Source: Patescibacteria group bacterium (GTDB lineage Bacteria > Patescibacteria > Microgenomatia > Levybacterales > UBA12049). From it: DNA of 5,610 nucleotides. The translations under genes were made by a program, and so were the position numbers. Shown in pieces: positions 1-5,610 of the stretch. The stretch is from contig JAMCTM010000025.1 of assembly GCA_023379465.1 (NCBI GenBank), forward strand, positions 1 to 5,610, given 5' to 3'. The notes under the pieces were generated by a model. That model worked only from the letters and a program-made list of their open reading frames with translations, did no database searches and was not told the origin of the DNA. Every line of letters starts with the position of its first letter. Position 1 is the first letter of the stretch.

Positions 1-1023
1 CTCTCCAATCAAAGAGAAGAATTAGATAAGGCGCGCTCCGGAGAGATCGTTGCCTTGGTTGGACTTAAGGACACCGGAACAGGAGATACCCTTTGCGACC
101 AGGCAAATCCTATTATTTTAGAAAAAATCTCCTTTCCCGAACCTGTTATATCTTTGGCTATTGAACCAAAAACAAAATCCGACCAGGAAAAATTAGCCCT
201 TGCTCTTAAAAGATTAATGGAAGAGGATCCAACCTTTCAGGTAAAAACCAATCATGAAACAGGCCAGACAATTATTTCGGGCGTTGGCGAATTGCAGCTT
301 GAGGTAAAGGTCAATACCATGAAGTCCGATTTTGGCGTTAGCGCCAATGTGGGTGCCCCGCAGGTTGCCTATAAAGAAACCGTTAATAAGACGGCAGAGG
401 CAGAGGGGAAATATATCCGCCAGTCGGGGGGCCGGGGTCAGTATGGCCATTGTTTTTTGCGCATTGAGCCAAAGCCCAGAGGGGAAGGATTTGAATTTGT
501 TGATGCCATAAAAGGAGGGGCGATACCCTCGGAGTTTATTAAATCGGTTGAAAAAGGGGTTATCGAGACAATGGCAAACGGGATTTTGCTGGGGTATCCG
601 ATGGTTGACGTAAAGATTACCCTTTATGACGGGAGCTATCATGAGGTTGATTCATCGGATGTTGCTTTTAAAATAGCGGCCTCTCAGGCACTTCAGGCCG
701 CCTCGAAAAAAGCCGAGTTAACACTTCTTGAACCGATCATGAAGACCGAGGTAACAACACCCTCGGAGTTTATGGGAGATGTCATAGGCGATTTGTCTTC
801 GAAAAGGGCGCAAATTCTAGGGACTCAGGACAGAAATAAGGCAACCATTATTATTGCCATGGTGCCGCTTGCCGAGTTATCGGGTTATGCCACTGCCTTA
901 AGATCCATGTCCCAGGGACGGGCAAGCTACTACATGGAACCCTCTCATTACGAAGAGGTGCCCAGGAATATTATCGAGCAAATGCTTGCCAAATCCACCT
1001 TTACCGGACGGGTCGGCCACTAA
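1..1023 (+). CDS. fusA: Elongation factor G, C-terminal half (partial, 5' end outside window)
   Basis: EF-G is the cytoplasmic GTPase that drives tRNA-mRNA translocation on the ribosome. The frame is open from base 1, so the gene begins upstream; 340 residues are visible, about half of a usual ~690-700-residue EF-G. The visible part starts at the end of domain II ([17 protein letters not shown]). Domain III follows from about residue 48 ([21 protein letters not shown], then EDPTF). Domain IV starts near residue 121 (QVAYKETV, then [11 protein letters not shown]) and keeps the SYHEVDSS loop whose His (codon 640-642) matches E. coli His583, important for translocation. Domain V starts near residue 243 ([36 protein letters not shown]). 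An oddity is GVGELQLE in domain III, where the family usually has GMGELHLE. The domain IV features argue for a canonical translocase and not a TetM-type protection protein. The stop is TAA, and the hrcA promoter lies directly downstream. Confidence 0.97.
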   Translation, partial: LSNQREELDKARSGEIVALVGLKDTGTGDTLCDQANPIILEKISFPEPVISLAIEPKTKSDQEKLALALKRLMEEDPTFQVKTNHETGQTIISGVGELQLEVKVNTMKSDFGVSANVGAPQVAYKETVNKTAEAEGKYIRQSGGRGQYGHCFLRIEPKPRGEGFEFVDAIKGGAIPSEFIKSVEKGVIETMANGILLGYPMVDVKITLYDGSYHEVDSSDVAFKIAASQALQAASKKAELTLLEPIMKTEVTTPSEFMGDVIGDLSSKRAQILGTQDRNKATIIIAMVPLAELSGYATALRSMSQGRASYYMEPSHYEEVPRNIIEQMLAKSTFTGRVGH

Positions 1024-1034
1024 GTTTTTTGGTA

Positions 1035-1063
1035 TTGACAAGAGTTAGCAGTCGTGGTATATT
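1035..1063 (+). promoter_or_regulatory. Sigma-70-type promoter of the hrcA-grpE-dnaK-dnaJ operon
   Basis: A perfect -35 box TTGACA (1035-1040) is followed by a 17-base spacer and a -10 box TATATT (1058-1063). TG at 1055-1056 one base before the -10 box adds an extended -10 element. Transcription should start near 1069-1071, only about 7-9 bases before the hrcA ATG. A run of six T (1025-1030) precedes the -35 box and could act as a short UP-like element. The CIRCE-like repeat spans the spacer, the -10 box and the expected start site, so a bound repressor would block polymerase directly. Confidence 0.88.
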
Positions 1064-1071
1064 ATTGCTAA
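1045..1071. promoter_or_regulatory. CIRCE-like HrcA operator
   Basis: The left arm TTAGCAGTC (1045-1053), a 9-base spacer and the right arm TATTGCTAA (1063-1071) match the classic CIRCE element (TTAGCACTC-N9-GAGTGCTAA) in geometry. They agree at 15 of 18 arm positions: 8 of 9 on the left and 7 of 9 on the right. The outer six bases of each arm are perfectly inverted. The position just before hrcA and over the -10 box is where an autoregulating HrcA would bind. I see no second copy before dnaK or the J-protein gene, so this single site probably controls all four genes. Confidence 0.85.
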
Positions 1072-1077
1072 TAGACT

Positions 1078-1809
1078 ATGAATGAATTAACTCAAAGGCA
1101 GATACAGATTCTCAAATCATTGATAGAAGAATATATAGAGAAAGCGGAGCCGGTTGGCTCGGAAACGCTTGAGAAAAAACATAGATTAACCGCTTCTCCG
1201 GCTACTATCAGAAATGATATGGTAGGCTTGACAAAACTTGGGTATCTAAAAAAGCCCCATGCCTCATCCGGCAGGGTGCCTACTCCTAAGGGAATGAAAT
1301 TTTATATTAATCAGCTCATGCAGGAAAAAAATCTTTCGATAGCAGAGGAGGTTTCCCTAAAAGAAAAAGTGTGGAACTATCGCGACAGATCGGAAAGATT
1401 TTTACGTGAGGCAACAAAATCTCTGGCAGATAAAACAAAGGCCTTGGCGGTTGCCACAACAGAAGGCGGGGATCTTTATTCTGCCGGATACTCCAATATC
1501 CTAGACATGCCTGAATTTTTTGACATTGATTTTACCAAGGTTTTGCTTGAGGTACTGGATGAATTTGATTATTTTAACGATGTTTTTTCCAAGATTAGCG
1601 ATAATGAAGAAACGCATGTTTTGCTGGGAGAAGAGCTCGGTCCAAAACTGAACGGACCTTATGGATTCGTTTTTACCAGATATAAGACGCCAATGCATTT
1701 ATGCGGCGAGATTGGCGTTTTGGGACCCACAAGATTAAACTACACCAATATAGTGCCGACCGTTAGATATTTTGGAGATTTGATTGAAGAGGTAGCCAAT
1801 GGTTGGTAA
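1078..1809 (+). CDS. hrcA: Heat-inducible transcription repressor HrcA, shortened form
   Basis: HrcA is the repressor of class I heat-shock genes; it binds CIRCE and in well-studied bacteria loses activity on heating. The N-terminal winged helix-turn-helix is clear: LTQRQIQILKSLIEEYI (4-20), EPVGSETL, PATIRNDM (41-48) and the wing SSGRVPTPKGMKFYI (63-77). The C-terminal GAF-like core is also recognisable: GYSNILDMPEF (137-147), LLGEELG, and GEIGVLGPTRLNY (210-222). The protein has 243 residues against about 330-350 usually. The missing ~100 lie between LADKTKALAVAT (116-127) and DLYSAGYSN (132-140), where normal HrcA has part of the GAF-like domain and an inserted dimerisation domain. Both sides read cleanly in one frame, so this looks like a compact natural variant and not decay. 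The ATG at 1078 fits the family N-terminus but has no Shine-Dalgarno sequence. The 3' end overlaps grpE by 11 bases. Confidence 0.93.
   Translation: MNELTQRQIQILKSLIEEYIEKAEPVGSETLEKKHRLTASPATIRNDMVGLTKLGYLKKPHASSGRVPTPKGMKFYINQLMQEKNLSIAEEVSLKEKVWNYRDRSERFLREATKSLADKTKALAVATTEGGDLYSAGYSNILDMPEFFDIDFTKVLLEVLDEFDYFNDVFSKISDNEETHVLLGEELGPKLNGPYGFVFTRYKTPMHLCGEIGVLGPTRLNYTNIVPTVRYFGDLIEEVANGW
1789..1793 (+). promoter_or_regulatory. Shine-Dalgarno site that decides the grpE start
   Basis: GAGGT lies five bases before the ATG at 1799, a normal distance. The next in-frame ATG, at 1811, would be 17 bases away and has no good site of its own. This favours the upstream start and the 11-base overlap with hrcA. 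The site lies inside the hrcA coding region, so hrcA and grpE translation are probably coupled. Confidence 0.7.
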
Positions 1810-2302
1810 GATGAGAGATACACAGAATGAAACAAAAGATAAGAATCGGAAACAGGATGATTCGGCAAACTCTAAACAATTGCTAGGGGAGGATCTCGGA
1901 GAGAGATTAGAAGATTACAAGAATCGCTATAAAAGGGTTCTGGCCGATTACCAAAATCTTGAAAAGAGGGCAAGAGAGGAGAGGGCGGCGTGGATAACAA
2001 CAGCGAACAAAGATTTAATATTGCGAATCTTGCCAATTTTAGATACACTAGTCTTGGCAGGTAAACATTCGACCGATGAGACCCTCAAAATAGTCAGGGA
2101 TCAGTTTCTGGGTGTGCTTAAAGGTGAAGGGGTAATTAAAATAGAGTTTGCCGAATCATCCTGTTTCCCAAAACTGATGGAGTGCGTTGAAACAGTAGAG
2201 GGACAGGAAGGAAAGGTAGTCGAAGAGACAAGGGCAGGCTATCTTTTGCACGGCACGCTTATTCGTCCGGCTCTTGTAAAGGTAGGTAAACACAATGAGT
2301 AA
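1799..2302 (+). CDS. grpE: GrpE, nucleotide exchange factor of DnaK
   Basis: GrpE releases ADP from DnaK, resetting the chaperone cycle, and acts as a cytoplasmic dimer. The 167 residues are on the short side of normal for the family. A polar, charged N-terminal stretch (1-35) leads into a long helix/coiled-coil (about 36-85) holding the family pattern [18 protein letters not shown] (44-61). A helical part follows ([14 protein letters not shown], 71-84). The C-terminal beta domain is GVIKIE (111-116) to [18 protein letters not shown] (147-164), matching the usual GY.L.GR.LRPA.V.V ending. The common HEAV motif of that domain is replaced by MECV (127-130), a small departure. The ATG at 1799 is preferred because GAGGT is correctly spaced; ATG 1811 is the alternative. 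The gene overlaps hrcA by 11 bases and dnaK by 8, placing it firmly in the operon. Confidence 0.95.
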   Translation: MVGKMRDTQNETKDKNRKQDDSANSKQLLGEDLGERLEDYKNRYKRVLADYQNLEKRAREERAAWITTANKDLILRILPILDTLVLAGKHSTDETLKIVRDQFLGVLKGEGVIKIEFAESSCFPKLMECVETVEGQEGKVVEETRAGYLLHGTLIRPALVKVGKHNE

Positions 2303-4220
2303 AATTATCGGAATAGATCTTGGTACAACCAATTCGGCAGTGGCTGTTATGGAAGGCGGGAGCCCGAAGATTATCCATTCAAGCGAGGGAAGAAATGTTA
2401 TTCCCTCGGTTGTGGATCCCATCTCCCATGTGGTCGGCGATGTTGCCAAAAGGCAGCTTGTCCTAAAGCCTAAAAGGACAATTTTTTCCATTAAAAGACT
2501 GATGGGAAAAAAGTTCAAGGACGAATCGGTGCAGTTTGACATTAAGTGGCTGCCTTACACGATTAAGTCCGGACGAGACGACATGGCTGTTGTGGAGGTT
2601 GAGGGACGTACCTTTACCCCGCAGGAGGTCTCGGCCATGATTCTTCAGAAAATAAAAAAGGACGCGGAGAATTATTTGGGTTCAAAGGTAACCCAGGCGG
2701 TAATCACGGTACCGGCCTATTTTGACGACTCTCAGCGCCAGGCAACTAAACAGGCGGGAGAGATAGCAGGGCTTGAGGTTCTTCGCATTATCAATGAGCC
2801 AACCGCCGCGTCTCTGGCCTATGGTTTAGACAAGAAAAACGCGCACACGGTTGCCATTTATGATTTAGGCGGAGGCACTTTTGACATCTCTATTCTGGAG
2901 TTGGGAGACGGGGTCTATGAGGTAAAATCAACCAACGGCGATACGCATTTGGGCGGAGATGATTTTGACCAAAAGATTGTTGACTATTTGGCAGAAGAGT
3001 TTAAAAAGGAAAGCGGCATTGATCTTCGCAAGGATTCCCAGGCGCTTCAGAGGCTTAGAGAATCCGCGGAAAAGGCCAAGATAGAGCTTTCTTCTTCTAT
3101 GGAAGCCTCAATAAATCAGCCCTTTATTACCCAGGGTAAAGAAGGACCTTTGCATTTAACCATGACCTTAACAAGGGCAAAGTTAGAAGAGCTGGTTGAT
3201 GATCTTATTCAAAAAACCATAAAACCGGTAGAGCTTGCGTTTAAAGACGCCAAGATAAAGACAGCCGATGTTGATGAGGTGGTATTGGTTGGCGGTATGA
3301 CCCGCATGCCGAAGATTGTCGAGGTTGTTACCAAGTTTTTTGGCAAAGAGCCTAACAAATCTGTTAATCCGGATGAGGTTGTGGCGGTAGGGGCGGCAGT
3401 TCAGGCAGGGGTTTTGGGAGGAGAAGTTAAGGACGTATTGCTTTTGGATGTTACCCCGTTGACATTGGGCATAGAAACCCTGGGAGGGGTGTCAACGCCT
3501 TTGATCGAAAGAAACGCGACTGTTCCCACGTCTAAATCACAGGTGTTTTCAACTGCCGCGGATAACCAAACCCAGGTGGAAATCAATGTTTTGCAGGGAG
3601 AGCGTCCTATGGTAGCGGATAATAAGTCGCTTGGCAGATTTATTCTGGATGGTATTCCGCCTGCTCCCCGCGGCGTTCCCCAGGTAGAGGTTACCTTTGA
3701 CATTGACGCAAGCGGAATCCTGAGCGTAAAGGCAAAAGATAAAGCAACGAATCGGGAGCAGAGTATAAAGATTACAGGTTCAACCGGTTTGTCCAAGGAA
3801 GAAGTGGAAAAGATGACCAAAGAGGCGGAAGCTCACGCCGAGGAAGACGCTAAGAAAAAAGAAAGAATAGAAGCAAGAAATGCGGCAGATTCCTTGATTT
3901 TTACATCGGAAAAAACCCTTAAGGACGCAGGGGATAACATCGGAGAGGATCTTAAAAAGGAAGCAACAGAAAAGATAGCCGGTCTTAAGTCAATTTTGGA
4001 AACCGGTGCCAAGGAGGATTTGGAGGCTAAGACAAAGGACTTGTCGGACAGCATCCAAAAGGTTGGTCAGGCAATGGCTCAAAATCAGAAGACGGAAAAC
4101 CGAGAACAGAAGACGGATCATGCCCCAGACAGCCAGGAAGCAGGAGAGAGCGAACAAAAGACAGAAGGCTCTTCTTCTAAGACTTCGGAGGAGCCGGTTG
4201 AGGGAGAAGTGGTCAATTAA
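2295..4220 (+). CDS. dnaK: Chaperone DnaK (Hsp70)
   Basis: DnaK is the cytoplasmic ATP-driven chaperone that holds and releases unfolded segments. The 641 residues are normal length. The nucleotide-binding domain (about 1-380) has all three signatures: [10 protein letters not shown] (5-14), [10 protein letters not shown] (190-199) and [13 protein letters not shown] (329-341). Lys67 and Thr195 appear equivalent to E. coli Lys70 and Thr199. The interdomain linker is [17 protein letters not shown] (379-395). The substrate-binding beta domain follows ([17 protein letters not shown], 431-447; [17 protein letters not shown], 460-476), then a helical lid (about 500-592). The tail (595-641) is low-complexity, rich in Q, K, E and S, repeats QKT three times and ends VEGEVVN; it lacks a clear EEVKD-like end. 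The segment around 80-104 contains the N-terminal insert that Bacillus-type DnaK lacks. The ATG lies in the grpE stop overlap (ATGAGTAA), with AGGT seven bases upstream as ribosome site. Confidence 0.98.
   Translation: MSKIIGIDLGTTNSAVAVMEGGSPKIIHSSEGRNVIPSVVDPISHVVGDVAKRQLVLKPKRTIFSIKRLMGKKFKDESVQFDIKWLPYTIKSGRDDMAVVEVEGRTFTPQEVSAMILQKIKKDAENYLGSKVTQAVITVPAYFDDSQRQATKQAGEIAGLEVLRIINEPTAASLAYGLDKKNAHTVAIYDLGGGTFDISILELGDGVYEVKSTNGDTHLGGDDFDQKIVDYLAEEFKKESGIDLRKDSQALQRLRESAEKAKIELSSSMEASINQPFITQGKEGPLHLTMTLTRAKLEELVDDLIQKTIKPVELAFKDAKIKTADVDEVVLVGGMTRMPKIVEVVTKFFGKEPNKSVNPDEVVAVGAAVQAGVLGGEVKDVLLLDVTPLTLGIETLGGVSTPLIERNATVPTSKSQVFSTAADNQTQVEINVLQGERPMVADNKSLGRFILDGIPPAPRGVPQVEVTFDIDASGILSVKAKDKATNREQSIKITGSTGLSKEEVEKMTKEAEAHAEEDAKKKERIEARNAADSLIFTSEKTLKDAGDNIGEDLKKEATEKIAGLKSILETGAKEDLEAKTKDLSDSIQKVGQAMAQNQKTENREQKTDHAPDSQEAGESEQKTEGSSSKTSEEPVEGEVVN
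4080..4169 (+). repeat. Degenerate heptamer repeats inside the dnaK 3' end
   Basis: Purine-rich units ending in C recur every seven bases. One run is CAAAATC (4080), AGAAGAC (4087), GGAAAAC (4094), CGAGAAC (4101) and AGAAGAC (4108). A second run is AGCGAAC (4149), AAAAGAC (4156) and AGAAGGC (4163). The 11-mer CAGAAGACGGA occurs at 4086 and again 21 bases later at 4107. Because 21 bases make seven codons, the protein shows QKTENRE followed by QKTDHAP, and later EQKTEG. This explains the low-complexity DnaK tail as repeat growth; whether it has a function is unknown. Confidence 0.6.
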
Positions 4221-4246
4221 AGTCAGAAGTAAAAACTTAAAAGTCA
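4219..4246 (+). repeat. Degenerate heptamer repeats just after dnaK
   Basis: Starting in the dnaK stop codon, four seven-base units can be read: AAAGTCA, GAAGTAA, AAACTTA and AAAGTCA. The first and last are identical, 21 bases apart. The seven-base period and purine-rich sequence resemble the runs inside the end of dnaK, so both may come from one short-tandem-repeat family. The middle units are quite diverged, so the call is moderate. Confidence 0.45.
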
Positions 4247-4251
4247 AAGGC

Positions 4252-4270
4252 GCCGCGGGAACGCGGCTTT
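4252..4270 (+). terminator. Hairpin between dnaK and the J-protein gene, possible attenuator
   Basis: GCCGCG (4252-4257), loop GGAA (4258-4261) and CGCGGC (4262-4267) form a perfect six-pair, all-GC stem with a GNRA-type tetraloop. TTTATTATATA follows. The U tract is interrupted, so termination should be incomplete. It could lower expression of the J-protein relative to DnaK, or serve as a 3' stabilising or processing hairpin for the dnaK message. Confidence 0.6.
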
Positions 4271-4288
4271 ATTATATACTGAGATAAT

Positions 4289-5161
4289 ATGGCGCAAAAA
4301 GATTATTACGAAATTTTGGGTGTTTCTAAAAACGCGACCCCGGATGAAATAAAAAAGGCTTATAGGAAACTGGCGCTTACCTATCATCCGGATCGCAACA
4401 AAACCAAAGAAGCGGAGGCAAAGTTTAAGGAAATAAACAATGCCTATGAGGTTTTGTCCGATCAAGGCAAAAGGCAAAGGTATGATCAGATGGGACATAG
4501 TGCTTTTGAGCAGGCAGGCGGATCTGGCGGCGGTCCTTTTAGGGGCAGTTACGGACCCTTTACTTATACATACAGTACGAGCGGCGGCCAGGGGATGGAT
4601 TTTGATTTTGGCGGCTTCTCCGATCCGTTTGAAATCTTTGAGCAGTTTTTTGGCGGATCTTCGCCTTTTGGCGCACAGCGGCAGAGGCGGAATGTCTACT
4701 CCATAACCATAGATTTTATGGAGGCTGTTAACGGAACGGAAAAGACAGTTAGCATAAACGGCAAAACGCAAAAAATAAAAATTCCCCCAGGCGTAGATGA
4801 GGGGTCAAGGATTAGATTTAATGACTACGATGTTATAGTAACTGTTGGCCCCCACCCAAAATTTAGACGGGAAGGTTATGATGTGATCTCGGAGGAGAAA
4901 ATTTCTTTTGCCGACGCGGCTTTAGGAACACAGATTGCCGTTGAGACTGTTTATGGAAATGTTAATCTTAAGATTTCCTCGGGTACCCAGCCTGATACGG
5001 TTATAAGGCTTCGCGGAAGAGGGATTAAACAGCTAAGAGCCACCGGACAGGGAGATCATTATGTGAGGATAAAAGTTGAAGTGCCGAGGCGTTTGACAGG
5101 CAGACAAAAAGAGTTATTACACGAATTCCAGAAAGACAGCGGCAGAAAAGGATGGTTTTAG
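4289..5161 (+). CDS. dnaJ: J-domain co-chaperone without zinc finger (class B DnaJ, CbpA-like)
   Basis: The J-protein delivers clients to DnaK and stimulates its ATPase. The J domain (about 4-68) has [17 protein letters not shown] and the essential HPD at 33-35. A Gly/Phe-rich region (about 77-130) contains [12 protein letters not shown]. The C-terminal client-binding domains start near 136 ([18 protein letters not shown]) and run through [13 protein letters not shown] (165-177), [12 protein letters not shown] (188-199) and [10 protein letters not shown] (240-249). There are no cysteines, so the four CxxCxGxG repeats of classic DnaJ are absent. The 290 residues therefore compare with CbpA (about 306), not DnaJ (about 375). 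The loop after RIRF is also short: the usual glycine-rich stretch leading to GDL is replaced by [10 protein letters not shown] use dnaJ for its operon role; cbpA would fit its architecture. ATG 4289 fits the family start, with only a weak GAG upstream. The stop is TAG. Confidence 0.93.
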   Translation: MAQKDYYEILGVSKNATPDEIKKAYRKLALTYHPDRNKTKEAEAKFKEINNAYEVLSDQGKRQRYDQMGHSAFEQAGGSGGGPFRGSYGPFTYTYSTSGGQGMDFDFGGFSDPFEIFEQFFGGSSPFGAQRQRRNVYSITIDFMEAVNGTEKTVSINGKTQKIKIPPGVDEGSRIRFNDYDVIVTVGPHPKFRREGYDVISEEKISFADAALGTQIAVETVYGNVNLKISSGTQPDTVIRLRGRGIKQLRATGQGDHYVRIKVEVPRRLTGRQKELLHEFQKDSGRKGWF

Positions 5162-5190
5162 CGCCGGATTATTTTGGGATATTTTGGGTA

Positions 5191-5219
5191 TTGACGGATA
5201 AAAAAAATTATTGTATAGT
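5191..5219 (+). promoter_or_regulatory. Sigma-70-type promoter of tuf
   Basis: TTGACG (5191-5196), a 17-base spacer and TATAGT (5214-5219) form a good promoter directed at tuf. Transcription should start near 5225-5227, giving a leader of about 39 bases. The bases GGTATTGAC (5187-5195) around the -35 box are identical to those at the hrcA promoter (1031-1039), which supports both calls. No CIRCE-like repeat is present, so I expect tuf to be expressed independently of HrcA, possibly with read-through from the chaperone operon. Confidence 0.78.
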
Positions 5220-5227
5220 ACATTTAG

Positions 5228-5244
5228 CCTTAATAAATTTAAGG
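5228..5244 (+). promoter_or_regulatory. Hairpin in the tuf leader that covers the Shine-Dalgarno-like bases
   Basis: CCTTAA (5228-5233), loop TAAAT and TTAAGG (5239-5244) form a perfect six-pair inverted repeat. It starts within a few bases of the predicted transcription start, so it would sit at the very 5' end of the tuf message. Its right arm contains the AAGG of AAGGA, the only Shine-Dalgarno-like bases before tuf. It may stabilise the mRNA or restrain translation; its role is inferred only. Confidence 0.45.
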
Positions 5245-5264
5245 ATTAATTTTTAATTCGAAAA

Positions 5265-5610
5265 ATGGCGGACGCAAAGAAATTTGAAAGAACAAAGCCC
5301 CATGTTAATATTGGAACCATTGGTCATGTTGATCATGGTAAGACTACCTTGACAGCCGCTATTGCTACGGTTTTAGCCAAACAGGGAAAAGCAAAAGCAA
5401 TGAAGTACGAAGACATTGATAATGCTCCTGAGGAAAAAGCCAGAGGCGTAACCATTAATATTACCCATATTGAATACGAGACAGACAAGCGTCATTATGC
5501 CCATATTGACGCCCCCGGACATGCCGATTATATTAAAAACATGATTACGGGCGCCGCTCAAATGGATGGCGCTATTTTAGTTGTTTCCGCTCCCGATGGC
5601 CAAATGCCCC
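5265..5610 (+). CDS. tuf: Elongation factor Tu, N-terminal part (partial, 3' end outside window)
   Basis: EF-Tu is the GTPase that carries aminoacyl-tRNA to the ribosome. The 115 visible residues cover about the first 30% of a ~395-residue protein, all in the GTP-binding domain. The start reads [17 protein letters not shown], a typical EF-Tu opening. The P-loop is GHVDHGKT (20-27). The switch I threonine is in RGVTI (60-64). The switch II motif is DAPGHADY (82-89) with the catalytic His at 86, followed by [20 protein letters not shown]. Most bacterial EF-Tu have Cys where this one has Ala83 (DCPGH), a minor variation. ATG 5265 is the only sensible start, although AAGGA at 5241-5245 is 19 bases away, much farther than usual. 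The gene has its own promoter. It follows the J-protein gene by 103 bases, not fusA directly as in many str operons. Confidence 0.97.
   Translation, partial: MADAKKFERTKPHVNIGTIGHVDHGKTTLTAAIATVLAKQGKAKAMKYEDIDNAPEEKARGVTINITHIEYETDKRHYAHIDAPGHADYIKNMITGAAQMDGAILVVSAPDGQMP

Noticed and set aside
1002..1030. Possible terminator after fusA: weak CCGG/TCGG stem and six T at 1025-1030
   Set aside because: The stem is about four pairs including a G-U and is separated by eight bases from the T run, which fits better as the AT-rich upstream part of the hrcA promoter.
3401..3820. 139-codon minus-strand frame inside dnaK
   Set aside because: It lies wholly antisense to the highly conserved DnaK substrate-binding region; codon structure of dnaK explains the open frame.
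4080..4246. CRISPR array
   Set aside because: The repeats are only about seven bases, degenerate and without spacers, and part of them is coding.
4275..4280. TATACT as a -10 box for a separate J-protein promoter
   Set aside because: The position 17 bases upstream falls in the GC hairpin and has no -35-like sequence; transcription from the operon promoter is simpler.
4244..4771. 175-codon open frame on the minus strand over the dnaK/dnaJ spacer and the 5' part of the J-protein gene
   Set aside because: It is antisense to a clear J domain, resembles no family I know and has no plausible independent context; it is a coding shadow.
5256..5267. ATT at 5256 as an alternative tuf start, 10 bases after AAGGA
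   Set aside because: It would add only three residues before the typical EF-Tu start and relies on a very rare start codon; ATG 5265 matches the family N-terminus.
1..5610. Recoded TGA (Gly), as in some CPR lineages
   Set aside because: All genes read through in full without any in-frame TGA, so there is no sign of recoding, although TGA is also not used as a stop in these five genes.
1..5610. Mobile elements, tRNA or rRNA genes, or a novel defence system
   Set aside because: Every long stretch is explained by conserved translation and chaperone genes; I saw no transposase, integrase, terminal inverted repeats or RNA gene signatures.

Overview
This window looks like an ordinary chromosomal housekeeping region of a bacterium. 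It reads under the standard code: the visible stops are four TAA and one TAG, and no in-frame TGA is needed in any gene. All genes are on the + strand and very tightly packed. The closest fit I can infer is a Patescibacteria/CPR-type genome, perhaps a Microgenomates relative. The reasons are a strongly shortened HrcA, a zinc-finger-less J-protein in the dnaK operon, a hrcA start almost on the transcription start, overlapping genes and short spacers. This placement is by family resemblance only; no 16S rRNA or tree is available here.

Layout: (1) 1-1023, the C-terminal half of elongation factor G (fusA), entering from the left. (2) 1024-1077, a 54-base spacer with a near-consensus sigma-70-type promoter overlapped by a CIRCE-like operator (15 of 18 consensus positions, correct 9-9-9 geometry). 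(3) 1078-5161, a heat-shock operon in the order hrcA, grpE, dnaK, dnaJ-like. hrcA/grpE overlap by 11 bases and grpE/dnaK by 8. dnaK and the J-protein gene are separated by 68 bases holding degenerate heptamer repeats and a GC-rich GNRA-type hairpin. (4) 5162-5264, a 103-base spacer with a second good promoter and a leader hairpin. (5) 5265-5610, the N-terminal part of EF-Tu (tuf), running off the right edge.

The genes form two functional sets. fusA and tuf encode the elongation GTPases, usually neighbours in the str operon. hrcA-grpE-dnaK-dnaJ encode the Hsp70 chaperone machine and its repressor. Here the chaperone operon sits between fusA and tuf. I infer that HrcA, when folded, binds the CIRCE element over its own promoter and represses the whole operon. 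DnaK then folds clients with the J-protein (ATPase stimulation) and GrpE (nucleotide exchange).

No previously undescribed system is evident. The points worth a second look are the split of fusA-tuf by the chaperone operon, the ~100-residue-shorter HrcA, the operator/promoter overlap with a near-leaderless start, the shared promoter motif, the heptamer repeats in the end of dnaK and after it, and the tuf leader hairpin that hides the only Shine-Dalgarno-like bases.
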